A DNA stretch of 64,000 bases. Source: JAHFRG01 sp041495205. Lineage in GTDB: Bacteria; Pseudomonadota; Gammaproteobacteria; Burkholderiales; JAHFRG01. Shown in pieces: positions 14,533-23,202 of the stretch. The stretch is from assembly GCA_041495205.1 (NCBI GenBank), contig JBGQCF010000003.1:62001-126000 (forward strand). Direction: 5' to 3'. The notes under the pieces were generated by a model that saw only the letters and a program-made list of their open reading frames with translations, did no database searches and was not told where the DNA came from. A program made the translations under genes and the position numbers. Position 1 is the stretch's first letter; every line of letters begins with the position of its first letter.

Positions 14533-15003
14533 CTACTTCAGCCTCTTGCACAAACGCGGCCACCACCAGTGATCCACGCTGAGTTTCCCTGGCCCGCTGA
14601 AGACCAAAGGTAGCAACAGGATGAGGTAAATAAGCGGCAGCTTGAAACCGTTTTGACATACGTTGTAGCCATGGCCCGCATGCACGCTAACCCAGGCAAC
14701 CACGGTGAGAATGACCAGAGAGACGCTGAAAAAGCGTGTACCAAGCCCCACCACCAGCGCCACTGCGCCGAGCAGTTCGCACCAGGTAGAAAGCGCCCAG
14801 CTCACTTCCACTGGAACGAGATTAAACGGAAAAGGGAATTTGTCCTGAATATCGGTAAACCAATTCTCCCCATTGAATTTCTCCACGCCCGATTCCCAGA
14901 ATTCGTAGGCGAGCAGCAATCTCAATCCCAACTGCGGCAGGAATTCACCAACCCGGTTCGCGTAACTCAGCAAATTGTCGAGCAAATTTAACGCTTGTTT
15001 CAT
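14533..15003 (-). CDS. DoxX-family membrane protein
   Basis: A 156-residue integral membrane protein with about four helices (near 22-38, 68-88, 92-112 and 120-138). The N-terminal LGLRLLLAYEFWESGVEKFNG and the ELLGAVALVVGLGTRF segment are typical of DoxX. Members have been linked to thiosulfate oxidation, redox stress and membrane thiol chemistry, but no single function holds. It converges on mobA with only eight bases between them and seems to be monocistronic. No specific partner is visible nearby. Confidence 0.8.
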   Translation of the reverse strand: MKQALNLLDNLLSYANRVGEFLPQLGLRLLLAYEFWESGVEKFNGENWFTDIQDKFPFPFNLVPVEVSWALSTWCELLGAVALVVGLGTRFFSVSLVILTVVAWVSVHAGHGYNVCQNGFKLPLIYLILLLPLVFSGPGKLSVDHWWWPRLCKRLK

Positions 15004-15109
15004 CGAGACTCCTTATCCCACTCTGACGAGTGGACATGAATGAAACGGTTTATTGGTCGTAAAAGGCGGGTAATACTTATGGGTTCATTTGCAGACGGAC
15101 TCCATCAGT

Positions 15110-15883
15110 TCAGCGCATCATACGTAGCGCAGGATCCTGACGGTAAAATCGGCTGAGCTGCCGGTACACTTCGCTGTAAGAGCGCTTGAGTACTTGAGGA
15201 GTTTCAAAGAAAACTTCGCTCAATACCGCAAAGAATTCCGCCGGGCTCTCCGCCGCGTAAGGATCGACCGCCGTTCCCTCTCCCCTGTCAACCCGGACGC
15301 AGAAATCCTGGTAGGCCGCAGAGAAATCCCGCATCCAGGCTTCGCGGCTCATGTCTTCATGCAGAGGCGGGAAACCGTTGGGTTCGCCATTCAGCATATC
15401 GAGCTTGTGCGCGAATTCATGAATCACCACATTGACACCTTGATTATTCTGCGATTCGGCAGCGGCTTCCCAAGACAAAATCACCGGGCCCTGCAGCCAG
15501 GCTTCCCCTTGCATGGCTTCACGCGTAACATGCACCACGCCGTCTTCATCAGTGTATTCGTGACGCGGCATAAAATCGCCGGGATAAACGATGACTTCAA
15601 CCCAGCCCCGATAGTAATCCAGGCCCAGGTTGAGGATCAGCAAGCAGGCTTGGGCGGCAATCACCGTGCGCATTTCATCCGTTAATTGCAATCCCGCCGC
15701 GCCGCTGATTTGTTTGCAGCCGAGGAAGTGTTGCGTCATGTCGCGCAGGCGCCCTTGCTCACCGGGAGTGAGTGCGCGCAGGAAAGCAAAACGCGAAACA
15801 ACATTCCGCCACAACGCTTCATCCAATACGGCGCGGCTTGAAGTACGCCGCCTGCGCCAAGCCTTGAGTCCCCACACGCTCAA
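15110..15883 (-). CDS. mtfA: Zinc-dependent peptidase MtfA
   Basis: A 257-residue cytoplasmic metallopeptidase of the MtfA (YeeI) family; in E. coli MtfA binds the repressor Mlc and influences the glucose PTS. The zinc motif HEFAHKLD is near residue 150, with the downstream glutamate in ESPAEFFAVLSEVFFE near 216. The N-terminal WRRRRTSSRAVLDEALW leads into the family domain. There is no ATG near the 5' end: candidates are TTG 15883, which overlaps the rmuC stop as TTGA, or GTG 15877. Translational coupling to rmuC is likely. Confidence 0.88.
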   Translation of the reverse strand: MSVWGLKAWRRRRTSSRAVLDEALWRNVVSRFAFLRALTPGEQGRLRDMTQHFLGCKQISGAAGLQLTDEMRTVIAAQACLLILNLGLDYYRGWVEVIVYPGDFMPRHEYTDEDGVVHVTREAMQGEAWLQGPVILSWEAAAESQNNQGVNVVIHEFAHKLDMLNGEPNGFPPLHEDMSREAWMRDFSAAYQDFCVRVDRGEGTAVDPYAAESPAEFFAVLSEVFFETPQVLKRSYSEVYRQLSRFYRQDPALRMMR

Positions 15884-17001
15884 CCCGACTCTTCGCGTCC
15901 CTGCTTCACGTCCAGCATGGCGGCCGGCTCGCTCTGCTCCAGTTCCACACCTTCGATGCGCTTGAATTTATCGCTGATTTTCCTGCTGGTAGTGTGCACT
16001 TCCTGAGCGTCTTCATGGGCCTGGCGGATATGGTTGGCGAGATTTTTCATGCGCAGATCAAAACGTTCAAAATCTATGCCCAATTTGGCCAGCGCTTCCT
16101 TGATAACGTTCATGTGCTTGCGCATTTCCACATCTTTCAATACTGCCCGGGCAGTGTTCAGCACCGCCATCAGCGTGGTCGGTGAAACGATCCACACCCG
16201 CTGTTTCATCGCGTAATCCACGATGTCGAAGTGGTAAGCATGGATTTCAGCAAACACCGCTTCCGCCGGCACAAACATCACCGCGCCGTCCGAAGTCTCA
16301 TTGGAAATGATATATTTCTGGCTGATGTCATCCACGTGTTTTTTGACGTCCGCCTTGAACTGGCGCTGCGCCTGGGCACGTTCGATTTCGCTGACATCCG
16401 GCGCGAACATGCGGTGATAGTTTTCCAGAGGGAATTTGGAATCCACCGCGACCATGCCGGTGGGCTCGGGAAGCCGCAGCACACAATCCGCGCGGCTGCC
16501 GTTGCTTAAGGTGTATTGCATGGCATAAGCAGAGGGCGGCAGGATATTTCTCACCAGCGCTTCCAACTGCACTTCGCCAAAAGCGCCGCGCGAGCGTTTG
16601 TCGCCCAGCAATTCCTGCAGGCTCACCACGTTGCTGGTAAGGCCGTCTATTTTCTTTTGCGCCTCATCTATGGTGGCAAGCCGCGCCATCACATTAGTGA
16701 AGGTTTCGTTGGTCTTTTTGAATCCTTCGTCGAGGCGCTCGCTCACTTTCCCGCTGATTTGCTGCAAACGTTCATCCACAGTGGCGCGCAGCCGCTCGGA
16801 GTTTTGCGTGAGCTTTTCATCAAGGCGGTCGCCCTGGCGGGTCAGGCCCTCGTGCAAATCTTTGAGCATGGCGCGGTGCTTGTCTTCCATCAACCGCTCC
16901 AGCTCGCTTGACAGATTTTGCCGAGTGAGCAGCCTGAAGCCTATCCAGAAAACAACACCCAGAATAAGCATCGCAACAACACCCAACAGGATTTCGTTCA
17001 T
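15880..17001 (-). CDS. rmuC: DNA recombination protein RmuC
   Basis: A 373-residue protein of the RmuC family, which limits inversion at short inverted repeats and has a nuclease-like fold. An N-terminal membrane anchor (about residues 4-24) is followed by a coiled coil from roughly 30 to 130 and then the RmuC core: GDKRSRGAFGEVQLEALV near 133, VDSKFPLENY near 181, and MFVPAEAVFAEI near 242. It is followed by mtfA with a four-base overlap. Length and domain order are normal. Confidence 0.92.
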   Translation of the reverse strand: MNEILLGVVAMLILGVVFWIGFRLLTRQNLSSELERLMEDKHRAMLKDLHEGLTRQGDRLDEKLTQNSERLRATVDERLQQISGKVSERLDEGFKKTNETFTNVMARLATIDEAQKKIDGLTSNVVSLQELLGDKRSRGAFGEVQLEALVRNILPPSAYAMQYTLSNGSRADCVLRLPEPTGMVAVDSKFPLENYHRMFAPDVSEIERAQAQRQFKADVKKHVDDISQKYIISNETSDGAVMFVPAEAVFAEIHAYHFDIVDYAMKQRVWIVSPTTLMAVLNTARAVLKDVEMRKHMNVIKEALAKLGIDFERFDLRMKNLANHIRQAHEDAQEVHTTSRKISDKFKRIEGVELEQSEPAAMLDVKQGREESG

Positions 17002-17046
17002 AAATTCTCCGTAAGCCTGAATCAGTATAGCGCATCCAGACCGGCT

Positions 17047-19533
17047 CTATCCGAAGCTGCGCAGGCTTTGCAGCGGCGGGCGGTTGAGCGTAGCTCGCAT
17101 CTGCGGCAAGCTTGCGAGTGTCACCCCGGTAGCGCCGCCCGCTAAACCCATTATCCACAGCCAGGGATTCAGGACATACGCGACATTCAATACATTGGAG
17201 GCCAGAACATAACCCAGAGCACTTGCGCCAGTCGCAGCAAGCAGCCCCGCCAAAGATCCAATCGCGACAAACTCGGAAAGCTGGGCGCGCATGATTTGCC
17301 CTCTGCTTGCACCGAGCGTACGCAACATTACCGCTTCCAGCATGCGCTCATCCTGTGCTGCGACGATAGCCGCATAAAGCACCATCAATCCGGCGAGCAG
17401 GCTGAACATGAAAACGAATTCAACCGCCTGCACCACTTTGTCCATGATTTTTTGCACCTGTGAAATGATCGCCGCCACGTCTATCACCAGGAAATTCGGA
17501 AACGCCTTGACGAGATCGTTGACCACCGCTGAGCGGTCCGCCGGCAAGTGAAAGCTGGTGATATAGCTCACCGGATAATTCTCCAGCACACCGGGCGGCG
17601 CGATGACAAAGAAATTCACCCTGAAACTATCCCAGTCCACTTTGCGCAAGCTCGTGACTTGCCCGCTCAACACAGCACCGGCGATATCATAGGTTAGCGT
17701 AGCGCCAAGCCGGATGCCCAGAGTTTCGGCGAGCCCCTGTTCCACCGAGAACATCGCTTTGCCTGTTTCCTTCTCACGCCACCAGCGGCCTGCAACAATC
17801 TGGTTGTCGGCTTGCATCTCGCGCGCCCAGGACAAATTGAACTCGCGCTCAATCAAGCGTTTTGCGCGCTGCTCGGAATAATCCGAGGAAGACACGGTTT
17901 TGCCGTTGATGGCGGTCAGCCTGCCGCGCACCATTGGGAAAATGCGCGGCTGGTCCAGGCCGTGGGCGGCGAAAAATTCATGCAGCGTCTGTAACTGATC
18001 CTGCTGGATATTCACCAGGAAGCGGTTTGGCGCGGCGGGCGGCAAGCTGCTTCTCCAGCTTTGCAGCAAGTCGCTGCGCACCAATGTGAGCAAAAGCAGC
18101 GCCATCATTCCCGCGCTTAAGCACACCACCTGCGCCACGCTGCCTGACGAGCGGCGCCGTGCGCTGGCCAGCCCAAAGCGCCACGTTACCCCTACACCGC
18201 TATGCAAATGTCCCAGCAGTTTCAGGAGCACCAGCGCCATGCATGCAAACAGCACAACGCCTGCGATCAGCCCGCCCAACACATACAGGCCCAGCTTCAA
18301 ATCATTCGCCTGCCACAGCAGCATCGCCGCGATTACTGAAAAACCCAGAATATATCCGGCGCCGCCCATACCTTTGGGGATTCCCAGTTCGCGCCGCAAT
18401 ACCCGCAAAGTCGGCACTTGGCTTAAGCGCATGAGCGGTGGGAGAGCAAACCCCAGAAGCAGCAGCAGTCCGCATGCAAAGCCATGGGTTGCCGGCAACA
18501 GGTTTGGGAAAGGCAGTTCCCTTGCAGCCAAAACACTCAACCAACGCGCAAGAAATTCTTGAGCCAATAGGCCGAATAGGCAGCCCAGCAAGCTTGCCGC
18601 CATACCCAACAGCAGGAAATGATAAAAATACAGCCGCAACATCGCGCTTTGGCTTGAGCCCAGACAGCGCATCATGGCGCAGCCATCTAAATGCCGCTGC
18701 ACGAAACGCTGTGCCGCCAGCGCCACCGCCACCGCCGCCAGCACCACGCTCATCAGCGCCGCCAGGCCCAGATATTTCTGCGCGCGTTCCAGTGCTGCTT
18801 TGATTTCCGGACGCGCATCCTGTATGCCCTCCAGGCGCTCGCCCAAAGCCAGGCGGGATTGCGCCCAGGCGCGGAAGTCAGCGATCGTTTCAGGCTCGCC
18901 TGCAAACAGCAAATGGTAAGTGATGCGGCTGCCGGTCTGGATCAAACCGGTTGCTGCGACATCACTGAGATTCATGAGCAGGCGCGGCGCTATGTTGAAA
19001 AAGCCGATCGAGTAATCCGGTTCTTCGGTAATTACCGCAGATATTCGAAAGCGCGCATTGCCTAGCTCAATTGGATCGTCTACTTTAAATCCAAGCCGGC
19101 TCGCAAAGCGCAGGTCCACCCACACCGATCCTGGCTCAGGAAGCGCGGCGATTTTCGACGTACCGCTTTGCGCAGCCACCCGCAATTCCCCGCGCAAAGG
19201 ATAACCTTCGGCGGCGGCCTTGATTTCGGTGAGCTGCCCTGTATCGGCATGCAACACCATGCTTGGAAATTTGAGCGTGCGCGTAACACGCAAACCGCGC
19301 TGCTTTGCTTGTTCTTCGAAATCCTTTTGGATCGGGCGGTCCGAAGCCAGAACCAAATCCGCCCCGAGCAGCAGATTGGCCTCATCGCTTAATGCCCGTT
19401 GCACCCGGTCGGCAAAAAAACCGACCGTGGTCACGCTGGCCACCGCAACCACCAGGGCTGCCGCCAGCACCCGCAATTCGCCTGAGCGCCAATCCCGGCT
19501 CAACATGCGCAGTGAGAGCGTAAATAGTTTCAT
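17047..19533 (-). CDS. ybbP: ABC transporter permease of the YbbP/FtsX type
   Basis: An 828-residue permease with two FtsX-like modules. An N-terminal helix (about 20-42) precedes a large periplasmic domain, helices near 255-275, 303-325 and 350-368 follow, then more helices at 390-440 and 465-485, a second periplasmic domain (about 505-690), and three C-terminal helices (FVFMFSLLAGLMVLYAAIV, LSEFVAIGSLAG, NPWLWIMGLAGGA). This matches E. coli YbbP, partner of YbbA. Substrate is not established. The stop overlaps nothing; the start overlaps the ybbA stop by four bases. Confidence 0.9.
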   Translation of the reverse strand: MKLFTLSLRMLSRDWRSGELRVLAAALVVAVASVTTVGFFADRVQRALSDEANLLLGADLVLASDRPIQKDFEEQAKQRGLRVTRTLKFPSMVLHADTGQLTEIKAAAEGYPLRGELRVAAQSGTSKIAALPEPGSVWVDLRFASRLGFKVDDPIELGNARFRISAVITEEPDYSIGFFNIAPRLLMNLSDVAATGLIQTGSRITYHLLFAGEPETIADFRAWAQSRLALGERLEGIQDARPEIKAALERAQKYLGLAALMSVVLAAVAVALAAQRFVQRHLDGCAMMRCLGSSQSAMLRLYFYHFLLLGMAASLLGCLFGLLAQEFLARWLSVLAARELPFPNLLPATHGFACGLLLLLGFALPPLMRLSQVPTLRVLRRELGIPKGMGGAGYILGFSVIAAMLLWQANDLKLGLYVLGGLIAGVVLFACMALVLLKLLGHLHSGVGVTWRFGLASARRRSSGSVAQVVCLSAGMMALLLLTLVRSDLLQSWRSSLPPAAPNRFLVNIQQDQLQTLHEFFAAHGLDQPRIFPMVRGRLTAINGKTVSSSDYSEQRAKRLIEREFNLSWAREMQADNQIVAGRWWREKETGKAMFSVEQGLAETLGIRLGATLTYDIAGAVLSGQVTSLRKVDWDSFRVNFFVIAPPGVLENYPVSYITSFHLPADRSAVVNDLVKAFPNFLVIDVAAIISQVQKIMDKVVQAVEFVFMFSLLAGLMVLYAAIVAAQDERMLEAVMLRTLGASRGQIMRAQLSEFVAIGSLAGLLAATGASALGYVLASNVLNVAYVLNPWLWIMGLAGGATGVTLASLPQMRATLNRPPLQSLRSFG

Positions 19534-20213
19534 TCGCTGAGCACCCCGGCAGTGAGATGAAGCAGCCTCCCGCAGCGCTTGGACAGCGCTTCATCGTGAG
19601 TCACCATCAACAAAGTCGTACCCTGCTCCTGGTTCAGTTCAAATATCAGCTCTATGATTTGCGCGCCGGTTGCGCTGTCGAGATTACCGGTCGGTTCGTC
19701 CGCCAAAAGCAGCTTCGGCTTCCTGGCAAAGGCGCGGGCAATCGCCACGCGCTGCTGCTCGCCGCCTGAAAGTTGCTTTGGATAATGGTGCATCCGTTCT
19801 CCCAGACCAACGCGCTGAAGGATATGTGCCGCTTGCTTGCGCGCATCTGGGTCGCCGGCAAGCTCAAGCGGCAGCATCGCGTTTTCCAGCGCAGTGAGCG
19901 CGGGCAGAAGCTGAAATGACTGAAACACGAAACCCACTACACCCGCACGCAATGCAGCACGGCCGTCTTCGTCGAGCGCGAACACATCAACGCCGTTCAA
20001 CTTGACTGTGCCTGAACTCGGCGTATCGAGACCCGCCAGCAACCCCAGCAAGGTGGATTTGCCTGAGCCTGACGCGCCCAGAATCGCCACCGCTTCGCAA
20101 GGCAGAACCGTGAAACTCACGTCTTGCAGGATGGTCAGATAGGCTGCGCCGTTATGCACTTGCTTGGTAAGCTCCACTGCCTGCACAATGGGCTGTATGC
20201 GATTTTCATTCAT
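19530..20213 (-). CDS. ybbA: ABC transporter ATP-binding protein YbbA
   Basis: A 227-residue ATPase of the MacB/LolD group, partner of the adjacent YbbP permease. Walker A is GASGSGKST, Q-loop FVFQSFQLLP, signature LSGGEQQRVAIARA, Walker B LLLADEPTGNLD and the H-loop VTHDE. I start it at ATG 20213 (MNENRIQP), because the longer frame to 20282 would extend 70 bases into tesA on the other strand. Even so, its start codon overlaps that of divergent tesA (shared CATG at 20211-20214). This ybbA/tesA divergence is also found in E. coli. Confidence 0.93.
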   Translation of the reverse strand: MNENRIQPIVQAVELTKQVHNGAAYLTILQDVSFTVLPCEAVAILGASGSGKSTLLGLLAGLDTPSSGTVKLNGVDVFALDEDGRAALRAGVVGFVFQSFQLLPALTALENAMLPLELAGDPDARKQAAHILQRVGLGERMHHYPKQLSGGEQQRVAIARAFARKPKLLLADEPTGNLDSATGAQIIELIFELNQEQGTTLLMVTHDEALSKRCGRLLHLTAGVLSE

Positions 20214-20817
20214 GCTCAAACGCGTCCTTGTTGTTTTCTGTCTATGCCTGCCGCTTTGCGCCGGCGCCGCGCCGCTCATCATGGTGTTTGGCGACAGCCT
20301 GTCTTCAGCTTATGGCTTGCCGCAAGAGGCCGGCTGGGTCAGCCTGCTCAAAAAACGCTTGCAACAAGAGCAGCTGGATTATCAGGTGATCAATACCAGC
20401 GTCACCGGAGAAACCACGCGCGGCGGCTTGAGCCGCATCGCGCAGAGCCTTGCAACGCATCATCCGGCCATCGTCATTCTCGAATTAGGCGGCAACGATG
20501 GCTTGCGCGGGCAACCCGTCGAAGCCACGCGCGACAACCTGGAGGGCATCATCAAAGCCTGCCAACTGCATGGCGCCAAGGTGTTGCTCGTCGGCATGCG
20601 CCTGCCCCCTAATTACGGCACAGCCTATACCCAAAAGTTTCACAGCATTTATCCTGAACTGGCAAAGCGCTACCGGCTTCCCCTGATGCCTTACATGCTC
20701 GAGGGTTTTGGCTATGACCCGGCGATGTTTCAGCCTGACCGTATACATCCGGCCGCCGCGGCACAACCCATTATTCTCGATAATATCTGGAAAACCCTCA
20801 AACCCCTTCTGGGCTGA
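20212..20817 (+). CDS. tesA: Periplasmic SGNH esterase TesA (acyl-CoA thioesterase I / lysophospholipase)
   Basis: A 201-residue exported hydrolase. From ATG 20212 the protein begins MLKRVLVVFCLCLPLCAGA, a signal peptide cut near residue 19. SGNH blocks: GDSLSSAYGL (block I, nucleophile Ser), the Gly of TSVTGETTRGG (block II), GGNDGL (block III) and DRIHPA (block V with Asp and His). E. coli TesA hydrolyses thioesters, lysophospholipids and arylesters. An alternative start at 20197 (MRFSFMLK) would overlap ybbA further. Promoter signals must lie inside ybbA, since there is no spacer between the two start codons. Confidence 0.92.
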   Translation: MLKRVLVVFCLCLPLCAGAAPLIMVFGDSLSSAYGLPQEAGWVSLLKKRLQQEQLDYQVINTSVTGETTRGGLSRIAQSLATHHPAIVILELGGNDGLRGQPVEATRDNLEGIIKACQLHGAKVLLVGMRLPPNYGTAYTQKFHSIYPELAKRYRLPLMPYMLEGFGYDPAMFQPDRIHPAAAAQPIILDNIWKTLKPLLG

Positions 20818-20878
20818 AATCATTGTTCAAAATATGCTATATTCCTGAATGTCACATGCCGCTGGTAATGAGAAAACT

Positions 20879-21055
20879 ATGGGAAACGAAAAATCCAAAC
20901 TGCCGACTTATGAGGTGGAGTTTATTCCAGTTGAAAGAAGGCTGGTGGAGGGAAGACGCAAATCCTCAGGCAAGGCGCGGCAGCGCATAGGTATCGAGCA
21001 GCGCCGCAAACCCGGCCGCAGGGACTCCGAAGCCGGGCATAAACCCAGGAAATAG
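20879..21055 (+). CDS. Small basic hypothetical protein
   Basis: A 58-residue open frame from ATG 20879 (or 68 residues from 20849). The predicted product is very basic: the opening MGNEKSKLPTYEVEFIPVER looks like an ordered strand, and then Arg/Lys/Gly-rich sequence (GRRKSSGKARQRIGIEQRR) suggests nucleic-acid binding. No family recognised. It lies between tesA and the converging selD stop (six bases away), with a weak ribosome-binding site. Could be a genuine small protein or chance. Confidence 0.4.
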   Translation: MGNEKSKLPTYEVEFIPVERRLVEGRRKSSGKARQRIGIEQRRKPGRRDSEAGHKPRK

Positions 21056-21061
21056 AGCAAG

Positions 21062-22123
21062 TCACTCAACCAGCCTGACCTGTGCATCTCCCGCTGTCAT
21101 GTTGCCTATCCTGGCTGCGTAATTGAAACCCTGGTGTCTAAAAACTTCCAGTACCTGCGGCGTCGCGTCCTCACTGCAGGCCACCAGCAAACCACCGCTG
21201 GTTTGCGGATCGCATAACAGTTTCTTCTGCCACTCCGGCATCGCTTGAGGCAACACCACTTGCTTGCCGTAGCCCGCCCAGTTGCGCTCGATCGCGCCGG
21301 GACCGACACCCTGCTTTGCCAAATCCAACGCTGCGGGAAGAATGGGCAACGCATCAAAGTGGATTTCCGCGCCCACTCTGGAACCGCGGCAAATCTCCAG
21401 TAAATGCCCGAGCAAACCGTATCCCGTAACATCGGTGAGCGCATGCACGCCAGCCATGTCGGCAAGCACCGGGCCCGCGGTATTAAGCTGCGTGGCGCTC
21501 TCCAGCATTTGCCGGTAACCCTGTTGCGACAATTTGCCTTTTTTCAGCGCCGCGCTCATGATGCCAATCCCCAGCGCTTTACCGATAACCAGCGCATCCC
21601 CTGCGCGTGCAGTGTCGTTGCGCTTTACTTTGTCGGGGTGGACCAGACCCAGGCCCACCAGACCGTAAATAGGCTCTGGCGAGTCAATGGAATGACCTCC
21701 CGCTATGGGAATCCCCGCTTGCGTGCAAACCGCTTCACCGCCAGCCAAGATGCGCTGAATCACCGCCACAGGGAGCTTGCCGATCGGCATGCCGACGATA
21801 GCAAGCGCCAGAATCGGACGTCCGCCCATCGCGTAAATGTCGGAGAGCGCATTGGCGGCGGCGATGCGGCCGAAATCATAAGGGTCATCCACTATCGGCA
21901 TGAAAAAATCGGTGGTCGCGATCAGCGCCTGCGTTTCATTCAACCGGTAAACCGCAGCATCATCGCTCGATTCGGTGCCGACCAGCAGATCAGGCCAGGT
22001 TTTGCCGATTGCCGATTGTGACAGGATTTCGCTTAACAGCGCCGGCGCGATTTTGCATCCGCAGCCGCCGCCATGCGAAAATGCAGTCAACTTGATATCA
22101 CCAATTTCAGCCAATTGGTTCAT
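21062..22123 (-). CDS. selD: Selenophosphate synthase SelD
   Basis: A 353-residue ATP-dependent enzyme making selenophosphate from selenide. The catalytic loop reads SHGGGCGCK with C21 and K24, matching E. coli C17 and K20; it is a Cys, not a Sec, version. Metal and nucleotide sites: DDAAVYRL, TTDFFMPIVDDPYDFGRIAAANALSD, read here as TTDFF and DDPYDFGRIAAANA, GGHSIDSPEP and TDVTGYGLLGH. It starts five bases from divergent selU, so the pair supplies selenium for tRNA. No selA, selB or tRNA-Sec is seen in this window. Confidence 0.96.
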   Translation of the reverse strand: MNQLAEIGDIKLTAFSHGGGCGCKIAPALLSEILSQSAIGKTWPDLLVGTESSDDAAVYRLNETQALIATTDFFMPIVDDPYDFGRIAAANALSDIYAMGGRPILALAIVGMPIGKLPVAVIQRILAGGEAVCTQAGIPIAGGHSIDSPEPIYGLVGLGLVHPDKVKRNDTARAGDALVIGKALGIGIMSAALKKGKLSQQGYRQMLESATQLNTAGPVLADMAGVHALTDVTGYGLLGHLLEICRGSRVGAEIHFDALPILPAALDLAKQGVGPGAIERNWAGYGKQVVLPQAMPEWQKKLLCDPQTSGGLLVACSEDATPQVLEVFRHQGFNYAARIGNMTAGDAQVRLVE

Positions 22124-22128
22124 TTAAG

Positions 22129-23202
22129 ATGCTTCCTTTGCAATCTCGCGATGGAATAAACGTAACACAGTTGCGCGACTTTGACGAGTTGATTGACGTG
22201 CGTACTCCCGAGGAGTTCAGCGAAGATCACATCCCGGGCGCCATCAACTGCCCGGTGCTTGACGATGCCGAAAGAAAACAGATCGGCACAATATATAAAC
22301 AAGTCTCCAGCTTCGAAGCGAAAAAAATCGGCGCAGCCTTAGTGGCGCGCAATATCGCACATCATATTGAAAAGATTTTTATCACACGGCAAAAAGACTG
22401 GCGGCCCCTGGTGTATTGCTGGCGCGGTGGAAACCGCAGCGCGGCGATGGTGCATGTTCTCGAACAAGTCGGCTGGCATGCCGGAAGGCTGCAAGGGGGC
22501 TACAAATCTTATCGCGCGGCAGTAATTGAGGGTTTGTTGAAGTTGCCCGGACAATTCCAGTTTCGCGTCATCTGCGGCCCAACCGGCTCAGGCAAAAGCC
22601 GGCTGATACAGGCGCTTGACCTGCTTGGCGTGCAAGTGCTGGACCTGGAGCGGCTTGCCGCGCACCGCGGCTCGGTGCTCGGCGGCCTGCCCGATGAGCC
22701 GCAGCCCACGCAAAAAATGTTTGAAAGCCTGATTTGGTCGAAGTTGCAGCGTTTCGATCCCAAAGAACGGGTTTATGTCGAATCCGAGAGCAAGAAAATC
22801 GGTAACGTAAGGGTGCCGGACGTATTGCTCGATGCGATGTGGCGCGGACATTGCATCCGCATCGAAGCCGACGCAAGCTTGCGCGCGAAGTTACTCAAAG
22901 AGGAATACCAGCATTTCCTGCGCGATCCCGAAACACTAATGCAGAAACTGGAATTTTTGACTACACGTTTTGGCCACGAATTAATCACCCGCTGGAAAGG
23001 CTATGTGGCCGACCGGCAATGGGACGCTTTGGTAATGGAGTTGCTGGAGCGGCATTACGACCCGGCTTACAGGAAATCAACCCTTAAACATTATCCTCAG
23101 TATCAGGATGCGGCGATTTTACATGTCAATACAACGGGCGATGCCGAAATACAGCGCCTTGCGCAAACCATTATTTCAGGGAACAAACAAAAATCAAAAT
23201 GA
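22129..23202 (+). CDS. selU: tRNA 2-selenouridine synthase SelU/MnmH
   Basis: A 357-residue protein that geranylates and then selenates 2-thiouridine at the wobble position of tRNAs for Lys, Glu and Gln, using selenophosphate from SelD. The N-terminal rhodanese domain has DVRTPEEF near 23 and the catalytic loop C97WRGGNRS. The C-terminal P-loop domain has GPTGSGKS at 149-156. Length is normal. It is divergent from selD with a five-base gap and overlaps the next gene by ATGA. ATG 22129 has a poor ribosome-binding site but no better start is visible. Confidence 0.95.
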   Translation: MLPLQSRDGINVTQLRDFDELIDVRTPEEFSEDHIPGAINCPVLDDAERKQIGTIYKQVSSFEAKKIGAALVARNIAHHIEKIFITRQKDWRPLVYCWRGGNRSAAMVHVLEQVGWHAGRLQGGYKSYRAAVIEGLLKLPGQFQFRVICGPTGSGKSRLIQALDLLGVQVLDLERLAAHRGSVLGGLPDEPQPTQKMFESLIWSKLQRFDPKERVYVESESKKIGNVRVPDVLLDAMWRGHCIRIEADASLRAKLLKEEYQHFLRDPETLMQKLEFLTTRFGHELITRWKGYVADRQWDALVMELLERHYDPAYRKSTLKHYPQYQDAAILHVNTTGDAEIQRLAQTIISGNKQKSK

